Shown here: positions 1 through 6,208 of the stretch, piece by piece
How the letters are laid out: the number at the start of each line of letters is the position of its first letter
How positions within the stretch are numbered: the stretch's first letter is position 1
Assembly (NCBI GenBank): GCA_964525945.1
Contig: CAZGKX010000075.1
Coordinates: 1 to 9,560, forward strand
Origin: CAZGKX01 sp964525945
Lineage (GTDB): Bacteria > Pseudomonadota > Gammaproteobacteria > Legionellales > Legionellaceae
Length of the DNA: 9,560 nucleotides
Direction: 5' to 3'
The notes under the pieces: generated by a model
The model's input: the letters and a program-made list of their open reading frames with translations, nothing else
Database searches by the model: none
Told to the model about the DNA's origin: nothing
Translations under genes and position numbers: made by a program

Positions 1-148
1 CCACCATGTTAGCCAAGCGTTCAAGTAGCGTTTGATTCGTGCGGTAGAAAACCCAGTGCGACACGAAGTCGCCAAGTAGAGCTGTGGTGCTCGAAAGAAA
101 ACACCACCATCCATACCGTTTTGATAAGCCATGTAGGGGCTTACACGG
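1..148 (-). other. unassigned edge segment downstream of the 322-aa gene
   Basis: No gene can be assigned here. Read on the minus strand, the frame of the upstream 322-aa protein stays open for 49 codons after its TAG stop at 149-151, and a second minus frame is open as well. Because more than one frame is open, openness alone does not show coding. An ATG at 132 (minus) lacks a Shine-Dalgarno sequence. The segment could be a gene end beyond the window, a decayed 3' extension of the 322-aa gene, or part of a repeated element. I see no terminator hairpin. Confidence 0.3.
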
Positions 149-1117
149 CTAAACGGTGCACGTTGAATAACCAGAGCCTCTACTCACATCGGTAAACTCT
201 GCCTCTTCAATGTTTGGCAAGTAGTGGCCTATATTTAAGATAAACTGATCGCCCGCTTTTTTACGCGCATCGCTGTTAGGATTATTGTGAAATTCATAGT
301 GCACATCACTATAAAATATCGGATGCTTGCAGCAAATATCCCTCAATGACATAGAAGCTGCCCCTGAAAACGGCGCTCCACAATCATAGCCACTGTTGGC
401 ACATAATCCTTTAATAATTAATCGACGCAACTCCGGTGGATCGCTGGCATAAAGCAATTGGGTCAATGCATCACAAACCTCTTTATCCATGGACCGAATC
501 ACACCATTGTGAGGAGGTATTTGAGCTTGCTGTTTAAGTCGGTAAAAAAAGGTATTTTCTGGCTCTATGTCCACTTGATTTTTTTCCATCCCGGTTAAAA
601 ATGCATTGGCTCCAGCATAGGTTGAATGGATAAGGCATACCACGGCTTTTTTTCTCAAAACAAGAGGATCTGTCGACGTTAAGAGCAAAGACAACAGCTG
701 ACAGTACTTGATAAATAAATCCCCCATACCCTGCATGCGCCGTATTTCATCAAACAGGGTGTGTTTATTGTGTATGGAATGAGGAGTGCTGGGCACCGTA
801 TTTTTTAACGCATTGAGAATGGCTTCAATAAGGGGCCCTCGGCTGGAAAAATCCATGCTCAAAGTATTATTTAACCATTTGTTTAATTCTTGACTGCGAT
901 GCGCGAGTGTTCCATATTGCAAGGTGTGGATTGAATGAGCAAATGTTTCCGGTATAGGCCGATCGGATGGTTTGGAGCCATTGCCCATCTCGACAGTACC
1001 GTCGCTGATGATTGAACAGTCTGAAAATCGCTGCAGGTCCGTCAATGTTGAGTCATTTGACGCCGTGGATGAGGAGCGTTTATTATTTTCCCAAAAAAAT
1101 TTATACACACGTTTCAT
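149..1117 (-). CDS. hypothetical protein, 322 aa, possible internal duplication
   Basis: I do not recognise this protein. The start is well supported: GGAGG lies five bases before the ATG at 1117. The N-terminus is basic with a Ser/Thr-rich stretch (about residues 14-26), with no convincing signal peptide or membrane helix. The rest looks helical and soluble, with many scattered cysteines. Two segments resemble each other: about residues 145-173 (LL.TSTDP..LRKK...CL...Y....F) and about 221-250 (LL.ASDPPELRR...GLC...Y....F). This suggests a degenerate helical repeat about 76 residues apart. It is divergently transcribed from the rhodanese/secB set and stands alone on its strand. By size, lack of recognisable homology and the effector-like genes elsewhere in the window it could be a secreted effector, but nothing in the sequence proves that. 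The C-terminus ends in a short Ser/Gly/Thr/Cys tail and could be truncated. Confidence 0.75.
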   Translation of the reverse strand: MKRVYKFFWENNKRSSSTASNDSTLTDLQRFSDCSIISDGTVEMGNGSKPSDRPIPETFAHSIHTLQYGTLAHRSQELNKWLNNTLSMDFSSRGPLIEAILNALKNTVPSTPHSIHNKHTLFDEIRRMQGMGDLFIKYCQLLSLLLTSTDPLVLRKKAVVCLIHSTYAGANAFLTGMEKNQVDIEPENTFFYRLKQQAQIPPHNGVIRSMDKEVCDALTQLLYASDPPELRRLIIKGLCANSGYDCGAPFSGAASMSLRDICCKHPIFYSDVHYEFHNNPNSDARKKAGDQFILNIGHYLPNIEEAEFTDVSRGSGYSTCTV

Positions 1118-1428
1118 CGCATCCTCCAGTCCTATTCATGCGTGCAGCAGCCGAACATTCCATTCGTTTTGCGGGTGTTGCTCACGGCGTGTGGTTTATC
1201 ACATACCTCTTCTTTTTATAAGATCCATTTAAACCCACTTCTTCTTGCCACTATCTCACACAATTTATCAAAGATCTCTAATAATAGAAATGCATGTTGT
1301 AGTGACACAATCTTAGCGCTCAAACATAAAATTTTATTTTATTCGTATGCCTAAAACCTGTTACTATAAATGACTTCGTTGCAATAACAATCATTGGCTA
1401 ACTTTAATTCAACACCAACAGGCTTAAC
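1118..1428. other. divergent intergenic region (311 bp)
   Basis: This AT-rich region separates the minus-strand 322-aa gene from the plus-strand membrane protein gene and should hold promoters for both. Short plus-strand open frames across it have no protein-like composition and start inside the antisense of the 322-aa gene, so I do not call them. The only element I would mark is an extended -10-like box near 1359. A looser candidate is GTGACA at 1302 with CATAAA at 1325, spaced 17. I see no RNA gene or repeat. Confidence 0.5.
1359..1367 (+). promoter_or_regulatory. candidate extended -10 promoter for the membrane protein-rhodanese pair
   Basis: TGTTACTAT fits the extended -10 pattern TGnTAnnnT. 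The -35 region 17 bases upstream (TTATTC) is poor, as tolerated for extended -10 promoters. Transcription from it would start about 55 bases before the ATG at 1429. This is an inference from consensus only. Confidence 0.3.
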
Positions 1429-1701
1429 ATGATACCTGAATTAGCTCAAAAATTTAGCGCTCAAATTCAAACCTTTTATTATTTAATGCTTTTGATCAAT
1501 GCGATTTTGCATGTTATTTTTGCAGGTGCTGTGGCCCGTGATGCAGGAAATTTATATAAAATTAAAGAATCACCGGCATTGGTCTCGGCATCAACCTGGG
1601 CATTTGCAACATTAATCGGTGGAGTCATCACAGCAGCCATTTATTGGTTTATCCACCACTCCACATTTACCCGACAAATTTCTTCAAGAGAACGAACATG
1701 A
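1429..1701 (+). CDS. small membrane protein, two transmembrane helices (90 aa)
   Basis: This is a small integral membrane protein of unknown function. Two hydrophobic helices are visible, about residues 16-35 and 56-76. They are separated by a polar, charged loop (ARDAGNLYKIKES) and followed by a basic tail (RQISSRERT). The ATG at 1429 follows AGG with seven bases between. Its TGA overlaps the next gene's ATG as ATGA at 1698-1701, so translation of the rhodanese is probably coupled to it. Position suggests a link to the rhodanese, for instance as a membrane partner, but the sequence gives no catalytic or binding motif. It could equally be a general small inner-membrane protein that happens to be cotranscribed. 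Confidence 0.75.
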   Translation: MIPELAQKFSAQIQTFYYLMLLINAILHVIFAGAVARDAGNLYKIKESPALVSASTWAFATLIGGVITAAIYWFIHHSTFTRQISSRERT

Positions 1702-2042
1702 CCAATTTTGAAATAAAATCCATCACCGTGCATGAATTAAAAATGCTTTACGACCAATCACCCGATTTGTGTTTAATCGATGTGCGCGAACCGGATGAAT
1801 GGGACGTCCTTCACATTCCAGGCGCACTGCACATTCCTAAAGATGAATTGGCAGCGTTGGTTGAAGCTAAAATTCCTGATAAAGCGCGCCCCATTTACTT
1901 GCATTGCCGAGGGGGTGTTCGTTCACTTTATGCTGCACATTGTTTACTGGAACTCGGGTATAAGCATGTTTACTCGGTTGATGGTGGCATTGTGGAATGG
2001 GCAACGTCTGGATACCCTGTTAAGGAAAACATGGGGAAATGA
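1698..2042 (+). CDS. single-domain rhodanese-like sulfurtransferase, cytosolic (114 aa)
   Basis: The whole protein is one rhodanese domain. It opens with an 'ITVHELK' entry helix, has the CH2A-type motif LIDVREPDEW (residues 26-35) and 'HIPGALHIP' (39-47), and carries the active loop CRGGVRS at 70-76 with catalytic Cys70. It ends with the DGGIVEWATSGYPV signature (95-108). Such enzymes carry a persulfide on the loop cysteine and transfer sulfane sulfur from donors such as thiosulfate to thiols or cyanide. The physiological acceptor is unknown here. The start at 1698 (MTNFEIK) is chosen over an in-frame ATG at 1644. It forms the ATGA overlap with the preceding gene, follows a GAGA-type Shine-Dalgarno sequence, and starts directly at the domain. 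No signal peptide is present. A second, membrane-bound rhodanese follows 105 bases later. Confidence 0.92.
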   Translation: MTNFEIKSITVHELKMLYDQSPDLCLIDVREPDEWDVLHIPGALHIPKDELAALVEAKIPDKARPIYLHCRGGVRSLYAAHCLLELGYKHVYSVDGGIVEWATSGYPVKENMGK

Positions 2043-2088
2043 TGGGCGGGATGTTTTTTTAAAATTTTAAAAGTCTGTTATTCGTCGC

Positions 2089-2117
2089 TTGCGTTGTTGG
2101 GTTAATCTAGCGATAAT
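2089..2117 (+). promoter_or_regulatory. candidate sigma70 promoter for yibN-grxC-secB-gpsA
   Basis: GATAAT at 2112-2117 matches five of six -10 positions. TTGCGT at 2089-2094 is a weaker -35, with a 17-base spacer. It lies in the 105-bp gap after the first rhodanese and would give a leader of about 25 bases before the ATG at 2148. It would let the conserved block be transcribed independently of the upstream pair. Confidence 0.4.
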
Positions 2118-2147
2118 TTCCCGCTTTCACTTAAGGTTAGGTTTGTT

Positions 2148-2570
2148 ATGCAAAACATGGGTCAGTTTATTTCCAATCATTGGATGCTATGGTTGGCACT
2201 CCTTGCTGTTTTATTGCTTATTTTTATCAATGAATTCTTGTCACAAAAAAAGCAAGCTAAAGAAATTACACCCAACAGCGCCATTGATTTGATCAACAAC
2301 AGCGATGCTGTGGTCATTGATTTGCGTGACGCTGAAACATTTCGAGCGGGCCATATTACAGATGCTGTTCGTGCTTCAGAAAACGATTTTTCTCAACCAC
2401 GCCTGGAAAAATTTAAATCCAAACCGATCATTCTTGTTTGTACAAAAGGTTTGCAATCAATCACCCTGGCGTCTAAATTACGCAACGCGGGATACACTCA
2501 ACCTTTGGTGTTAGCCGGTGGAATAAATGCTTGGACCGCGGCAAATTTACCTCTTGTTAAAGGAAAATAA
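2148..2570 (+). CDS. yibN: membrane-anchored rhodanese-domain protein, YibN-like (140 aa)
   Basis: An N-terminal hydrophobic helix (about residues 12-29, rich in Leu/Ala/Ile/Trp) is followed by a basic stretch (QKKQAK) and a rhodanese domain from about 40 to 138. Domain marks are VVIDLRDAETFRAGHI (55-70), the active loop CTKGLQS beginning at Cys98, and LAGGINAWTAANLPLV. The length and architecture match E. coli YibN, and the gene order yibN-grxC-secB-gpsA is the E. coli order. The anchor plus flanking positive charges predict an inner-membrane protein with the domain in the cytoplasm. The biochemical substrate is not established. I recall reports linking YibN to the YidC insertase, which would fit the export neighbour secB. 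A Shine-Dalgarno AGG lies seven bases before the start. Its stop is one base from grxC, so the two are cotranscribed. Confidence 0.88.
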   Translation: MQNMGQFISNHWMLWLALLAVLLLIFINEFLSQKKQAKEITPNSAIDLINNSDAVVIDLRDAETFRAGHITDAVRASENDFSQPRLEKFKSKPIILVCTKGLQSITLASKLRNAGYTQPLVLAGGINAWTAANLPLVKGK

Positions 2571-2571
2571 C

Positions 2572-2820
2572 ATGGCTGAAGTCATTATATATAGCACCAA
2601 AGTATGCCCTTATTGCATCCGCGCCAAACATTTAATTGATCGCAAAGGGGTGTCTTACACAGAAATTATGGTCGATGAGGACCCCGAAAAACGCGATGAA
2701 ATGATCGCCAAAAGCAAACGCATGACCGTGCCTCAAATTTTCATCAATGGTCAATCCATAGGTGGTTGCGATGACTTGCATGCTCTAGAGCAGTCTGGAC
2801 AATTGGATAAACTTTTATAA
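2572..2820 (+). CDS. grxC: glutaredoxin 3 (82 aa)
   Basis: This is a classical dithiol glutaredoxin. It shows the active site CPYC at residues 12-15, the cis-proline TVP at 52-54 and the glutathione-binding GGCDD at 64-68. At 82 aa the length matches E. coli GrxC. It reduces protein disulfides and mixed glutathione disulfides in the cytosol with electrons from glutathione. The start at 2572 follows AGGA with seven bases of spacing and lies one base after the yibN stop. An in-frame ATG at 2527 lies inside yibN and is rejected. secB follows after 12 bases. The pairing with two upstream rhodaneses places thiol/persulfide chemistry in one transcription unit. Confidence 0.95.
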   Translation: MAEVIIYSTKVCPYCIRAKHLIDRKGVSYTEIMVDEDPEKRDEMIAKSKRMTVPQIFINGQSIGGCDDLHALEQSGQLDKLL

Positions 2821-2832
2821 AGGATAAAAAAC

Positions 2833-3312
2833 ATGAACGAACAACCCAACAATGCACCACAAAACGGCGATGCTCAATTTATGATTCAACGTATCTACAT
2901 CAAAAATTTGTCGTTTGAAACAACGAACACACCGGCAGTCTTTCAACAACAATGGGAACCCGAACTGGCGTTGGATTTAAACACGCAACACACGAAATTG
3001 GACAATGGCGTTTATGAAGTCGCGTTGACCGTTACGGCAACGGTCAAAAACAAAGGCACCGTTGCATTTTTAGTGGAAGTGCAACAAGCTGGTATTTTTA
3101 CCATTCAAGGCCCTGCTCCAGAACAGCTTGATCATTTGCTTGGTAGCTTCTGCCCCAGTATCCTATTCCCTTATGCACGCGAAGCGATTACCACAGAAGT
3201 GATTCGGGGCAGTTTCCCGCAATTGGTGCTAGCGCCCGTTAATTTTGATGCATTGTACATGCAACAAGCAGAAGAAAAGAACAAAGCAAAACAAGAAGAA
3301 ACGGCGCATTGA
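2833..3312 (+). CDS. secB: protein-export chaperone SecB (159 aa)
   Basis: SecB is a homotetrameric cytosolic chaperone that keeps preproteins unfolded and delivers them to SecA. The sequence shows the family signature throughout: IQRIYIKNLSFE near the start, 'QPEL'-like WEPELALDLNT, the beta-rich core YEVALTVTATVK, the QAGIFTI segment, the FPYAREAI motif and GSFPQLVLAPVNFDALY near the end. The length is typical. The acidic/lysine-rich C-terminal tail (EEKNKAKQEE) fits the SecA-contacting tail, although it is more charged than usual. AGGA lies eight bases before the ATG. The gene sits between grxC and gpsA, as in many gammaproteobacteria. Confidence 0.97.
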   Translation: MNEQPNNAPQNGDAQFMIQRIYIKNLSFETTNTPAVFQQQWEPELALDLNTQHTKLDNGVYEVALTVTATVKNKGTVAFLVEVQQAGIFTIQGPAPEQLDHLLGSFCPSILFPYAREAITTEVIRGSFPQLVLAPVNFDALYMQQAEEKNKAKQEETAH

Positions 3313-3334
3313 TCGAGGGATTGATGGAGGAAGC

Positions 3335-4324
3335 ATGAAAAACGCAACAATTGCTATTTTAGGTGCTGGCTCATGGGGAACTGCTGTTGCTATTCATTTG
3401 GCAAGCATTGGTAAACACGTTACGTTGTGGGGGCATTCCCCTCAACACAACGATGACATGATAAAATCACGTCACAATAAAAAATATTTACCGGATGCAG
3501 CCTTTCCCGAGACCTTGCATATTAATCCTGATCTGAATGACAGTTTAAAACATGCCGAACAGGTTGTTGTTGCGGTCCCCTCCCATGCCTTTGCAAGTTT
3601 ATTACCTAAAATCCCCCGTCCCGCCCACGGCATTGCCTGGCTTACCAAAGGCATTGACCCCGCCTCGCATAAGTTACTCAGCGAGTTGGTGGCGGAACAA
3701 TGGGGAGAACATTTTCCCATAGCGGTTATCTCTGGCCCATCTTTTGCACGTGAAGTGGCAAAAAACATGCCCACAGCACTGGTGTTGGCCGGCAATGATT
3801 CCGGTTATTTGCATGCTATTCGTAGCATCCTTCATCATGGCAATGTGCGCGCTTATGTTTCCGAAGATTACATTGGGGTGCAATTGTGTGGCGCTGTAAA
3901 AAATATTTTGGCCATCGCCTGTGGTGTCAGTGATGGTTTAAATTACGGTGCAAATGCCAAAGCGGCCTTGATCACGCGCGGTTTGGCCGAAATGAGTCGC
4001 CTTGGTGCTTGTTTAGGGGCGCGTCCTGAGACCTTTTTGGGCTTAGCGGGTGTGGGTGATCTGGTGTTAACGTGCACAGATGATCAATCAAGAAACCGTC
4101 GATTTGGCCTGCAATTGGGTCAAGGCATCGCCATCCCCTTGGCGGAAAAACACATTGGTCAAGTGGTCGAGGGCCGTTACAACGCAGCACAAGTGTGTCT
4201 ACTGGCGAATAAGCACCAGATTGAGATGCCCATTTGCCAAGAAGTCAATGACTTGCTCCTTGGCAAAATCACTCCGGCTCAAGCTGTGGTGAACTTGATG
4301 CAGCGGCCTCCTAAAGATGAATAG
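3335..4324 (+). CDS. gpsA: glycerol-3-phosphate dehydrogenase [NAD(P)+] (329 aa)
   Basis: GpsA reduces dihydroxyacetone phosphate to sn-glycerol-3-phosphate, the backbone for phospholipid synthesis, in the cytosol. The Rossmann nucleotide loop GAGSWG is at residues 10-15. Further family marks are VPSHAF (81-86), WLTKG with Lys105, SGPSFAREVA (133-142), the catalytic Lys189 in CGAVKN, LAGVGDLVLTCT (237-248) and QSRNRRFG (251-258). The length is normal. The start at 3335 has GGAGG four bases upstream. An in-frame upstream ATG at 3245 lies within secB and would add an implausible basic leader. It is the last gene of the block and meets the deacetylase gene tail to tail with two bases between the stops. 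Confidence 0.97.
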   Translation: MKNATIAILGAGSWGTAVAIHLASIGKHVTLWGHSPQHNDDMIKSRHNKKYLPDAAFPETLHINPDLNDSLKHAEQVVVAVPSHAFASLLPKIPRPAHGIAWLTKGIDPASHKLLSELVAEQWGEHFPIAVISGPSFAREVAKNMPTALVLAGNDSGYLHAIRSILHHGNVRAYVSEDYIGVQLCGAVKNILAIACGVSDGLNYGANAKAALITRGLAEMSRLGACLGARPETFLGLAGVGDLVLTCTDDQSRNRRFGLQLGQGIAIPLAEKHIGQVVEGRYNAAQVCLLANKHQIEMPICQEVNDLLLGKITPAQAVVNLMQRPPKDE

Positions 4325-4326
4325 GC

Positions 4327-5196
4327 TCAACGGACCACAGACAACGGTTCGGTTTTTTGGGCAGCCAAAGGCAACAGCGTTTCAGAAATAGGTTCCTCCC
4401 CTTTTGGCTTTTCAATCAAGGGGAAGCTCAACGCGGGCGCTGGATTTTTTAAAGCATCGGCCAACGTCACAAACGTGTAGCCATTTTCTTTGTACAATTG
4501 AATGATATCACCCAACAGGTAACTGTTTAACAAATTGGCATGGATCAACAATATTTGTTTACCGGGCGGGCCATCCGCGCGCTTTTCTGCCCGCAAGGTC
4601 TGTTTCCAAATATACGCTAAGTAGCGGGGTTTAATTTTTTGAACGTAAGCTTCACGGGTTCGAAAAGGCACTTTATACAATTGTTCGTTGAATTCGAAAT
4701 CTTTGCTATCAATGGTTACTGGGGCAATGGTGTAATGATGTTCGGTTAAATAACTCAACACTTCCGGTTTGGTGGTTTTATTCCCTTCCGCCAGATAAGG
4801 GTAGCGAAAATATTTTTGATCGGTCATCAACGGCGTAAGAATTTTATCAGCACGATCAACATCAGCAATGTATTTCTGAGCATTCATTTGGTTTAAATTG
4901 TAATGCGAATAGGTGTGGTTACCAACAGTAAAGCCTGCTTTTTTAAACGCTTCTAAAAAGTCCCATTGCCCTTTTTCAATCGCGCCTGCGATGACAAATC
5001 CGGTCGCCGGCACCTGATGTTCAGTGAGGGTGCTGATGATTCGCATAAACCGCTCTGTTGAACGTTGCTGGTTGCCGGGCGTGTTCATTTTGGATGCCAC
5101 CAACGGCAAATCATCGATGGTGATAGCGATTTCTCGCGTCTGAGCCAAACAATTCCATGTTACAAAACACAACATAAAGGTGCACAATTTTTGCAT
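4327..5196 (-). CDS. secreted polysaccharide deacetylase (NodB/CE4 family), 289 aa
   Basis: A cleavable signal peptide is likely: the hydrophobic residues 1-18 end in CLA, with predicted cleavage before QTRE. A NodB-type domain follows. Motif 1 is TIDDLP with Asp28/Asp29. Motif 2 is HTYSH with His94 and His98. Motif 3 is RYPYL at 131-135, and LIHAN with His219 is a motif 5 equivalent. These residues bind the divalent metal and supply the catalytic base, so the fold should be active. The family removes N- or O-acetyl groups from peptidoglycan, chitin-like or other acetylated glycans. The exact substrate cannot be read here. After about residue 250 there is a proline-rich tail (NPAPALSFPLIEKPKGEEP) of unknown role. 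AGGA precedes the ATG at 5196. It lies downstream of murI on the same strand, with an own promoter candidate in the 74-bp gap. Confidence 0.9.
   Translation of the reverse strand: MQKLCTFMLCFVTWNCLAQTREIAITIDDLPLVASKMNTPGNQQRSTERFMRIISTLTEHQVPATGFVIAGAIEKGQWDFLEAFKKAGFTVGNHTYSHYNLNQMNAQKYIADVDRADKILTPLMTDQKYFRYPYLAEGNKTTKPEVLSYLTEHHYTIAPVTIDSKDFEFNEQLYKVPFRTREAYVQKIKPRYLAYIWKQTLRAEKRADGPPGKQILLIHANLLNSYLLGDIIQLYKENGYTFVTLADALKNPAPALSFPLIEKPKGEEPISETLLPLAAQKTEPLSVVR
4331..4358 (+). terminator. candidate intrinsic terminator of gpsA
   Basis: CGGACC (4331-4336) can pair with GGTTCG (4346-4351), including one G-U pair, around a nine-base loop. It is followed by G and six Ts (4353-4358). The stem is short. 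It lies inside the 3' end of the convergent deacetylase gene, seven bases after the gpsA stop, because the two genes leave no intergenic space. Confidence 0.4.
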
Positions 5197-5227
5197 GATT
5201 CATCCTTGTCGAAAATATTTCTTTTTG

Positions 5228-5236
5228 ATTGTAGCA
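5228..5236 (-). promoter_or_regulatory. candidate extended -10 promoter of the deacetylase gene
   Basis: On the minus strand TGCTACAAT fits TGn-TATAAT with a single mismatch in the -10 hexamer. No good -35 is seen 16-18 bases upstream, as allowed for extended -10 promoters. Transcription would start about 25 bases before the ATG at 5196, giving the deacetylase independent expression from murI. Confidence 0.42.
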
Positions 5237-5270
5237 GAGGATTCACCCAAACGGTGATTTTTGTCATGCC

Positions 5271-6077
5271 TCAAACATCCACCAATTCAATATCCTGGGC
5301 AGACAAAGCCTGACCGAGAAAAATTTCACCCACCGCCTGGAACCGTTTCACAGAATCGGTCACTAAATATTGAATAAAGGCGGCCTCAGAGGACGCATTC
5401 AGTAAATGTTCTTGCGCTAATAATTCCTGCAGGGCCCTTGCGGTGGCAGCAGCAGAGTCAACAACCTGTACCTGAGGCGGCAATAGCGTTGTTAACAAAG
5501 GCTTGAACACTGGAAAATGCGTACAGCCCAATAAAATCGTGTCTTCCTCACCCACCCCCTCTAAATAATGCTCAAGGGCCGCACGTGCAATGGCATTGTC
5601 CACCATGCCTTCTTCTGCCAATGCCACCAACACACTGCAGGCCCGCACATGCAAAGCCACATCGGGTAATTTTTCAGTGATCAAGTGTTGGTAAGCGTTG
5701 GCCGCTATGGTTGTTTCCGTGGCTAAAACAGCAATGCGGCGGTTTTTGGTGGCAGTAATTGCAGCACTTGCACCGGGTTTGACCACACCCAATACCGATA
5801 TGTCCGGCAACATGGATTGCAAATGAGGCAATGCCGCAGTGGTAGCGGTGTTGCAGGCGATCACCAACGCTTTAATGCGTTTATCCACCAATAAACGGGC
5901 CATTTGCACCGCATATTGCAATACTGTGTCTGGGCTTTTCGTACCGTAGGGTAGACGGGCGGTATCGCCGAGATAAATAAAGGATTCATTGGGTAAAGCG
6001 GCTTTTAAAGCACGCAAAACCGTCAATCCCCCCATCCCTGAATCAAACACACCAATCGCCAATTGAGATTTTTGCAT
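5271..6077 (-). CDS. murI: glutamate racemase (268 aa)
   Basis: MurI converts L-glutamate to D-glutamate for peptidoglycan precursor synthesis, in the cytosol, without cofactor. Both catalytic cysteines are present: Cys75 in ACNTAT (74-79) and Cys185 in GCTHFP (184-189, with His187). The N-terminal substrate loop DSGMGGLTV (12-20), LGDTARLPYG (36-45) and the VVDSA segment near 205-209 complete the family pattern. The length is normal. AGGG lies five bases before the ATG at 6077. A MITE-like inverted repeat lies immediately upstream and may form part of its leader. It is followed by a secreted deacetylase that could also act on the cell wall, though that link is only positional. Confidence 0.97.
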   Translation of the reverse strand: MQKSQLAIGVFDSGMGGLTVLRALKAALPNESFIYLGDTARLPYGTKSPDTVLQYAVQMARLLVDKRIKALVIACNTATTAALPHLQSMLPDISVLGVVKPGASAAITATKNRRIAVLATETTIAANAYQHLITEKLPDVALHVRACSVLVALAEEGMVDNAIARAALEHYLEGVGEEDTILLGCTHFPVFKPLLTTLLPPQVQVVDSAAATARALQELLAQEHLLNASSEAAFIQYLVTDSVKRFQAVGEIFLGQALSAQDIELVDV

Positions 6078-6096
6078 GATTGCCCTGTTTTTTTAT

Positions 6097-6187
6097 GGGC
6101 CTTGACCGCCGTTCCGACCAACAAATCCTCGTGGCATCGACTACAAGAGCCAGGTGAGATCACTGATCGCAGCGGCGGTCAAGGCCC
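6097..6187. mobile_element. 91-bp MITE-like element with 15-bp perfect terminal inverted repeats
   Basis: GGGCCTTGACCGCCG at 6097-6111 is repeated exactly in inverse at 6173-6187. The element is directly bordered by TTTTAT on both sides (6091-6096 and 6188-6193), which looks like a 6-bp target duplication. The interior is 61 bp and more GC-rich than its surroundings. It contains a further partial pairing (CTCGTGGC with GCCAGGTGAG), so the transcript would fold as a branched hairpin. No coding capacity is visible. It sits 21 bp after the stop of the repeat-protein gene and just before the murI ribosome binding site. The alternative is a structured RNA or transcription terminator. On the plus strand a T-rich tract follows the stem, but no plus-strand gene ends here. 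The T-rich flanks make a chance duplication possible. Confidence 0.6.
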
Positions 6188-6208
6188 TTTTATTATTAAA
6201 CAACCCGT

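Noticed and set aside
1644..1697. Upstream ATG for the first rhodanese
   Set aside because: It would add 18 residues overlapping the membrane protein gene. The ATG at 1698 has the ATGA coupling and starts at the domain.
2053..2072. T-run and AT-only palindrome after the first rhodanese as a terminator
   Set aside because: The stem would contain no G-C pairs, too weak for an intrinsic terminator.
5243..5262. TCACC-N5-GGTGA hairpin with following Ts between murI and the deacetylase gene
   Set aside because: The T-run is on the plus strand, while both neighbouring genes are on the minus strand, and no plus-strand gene ends here. The stem is only five bases.
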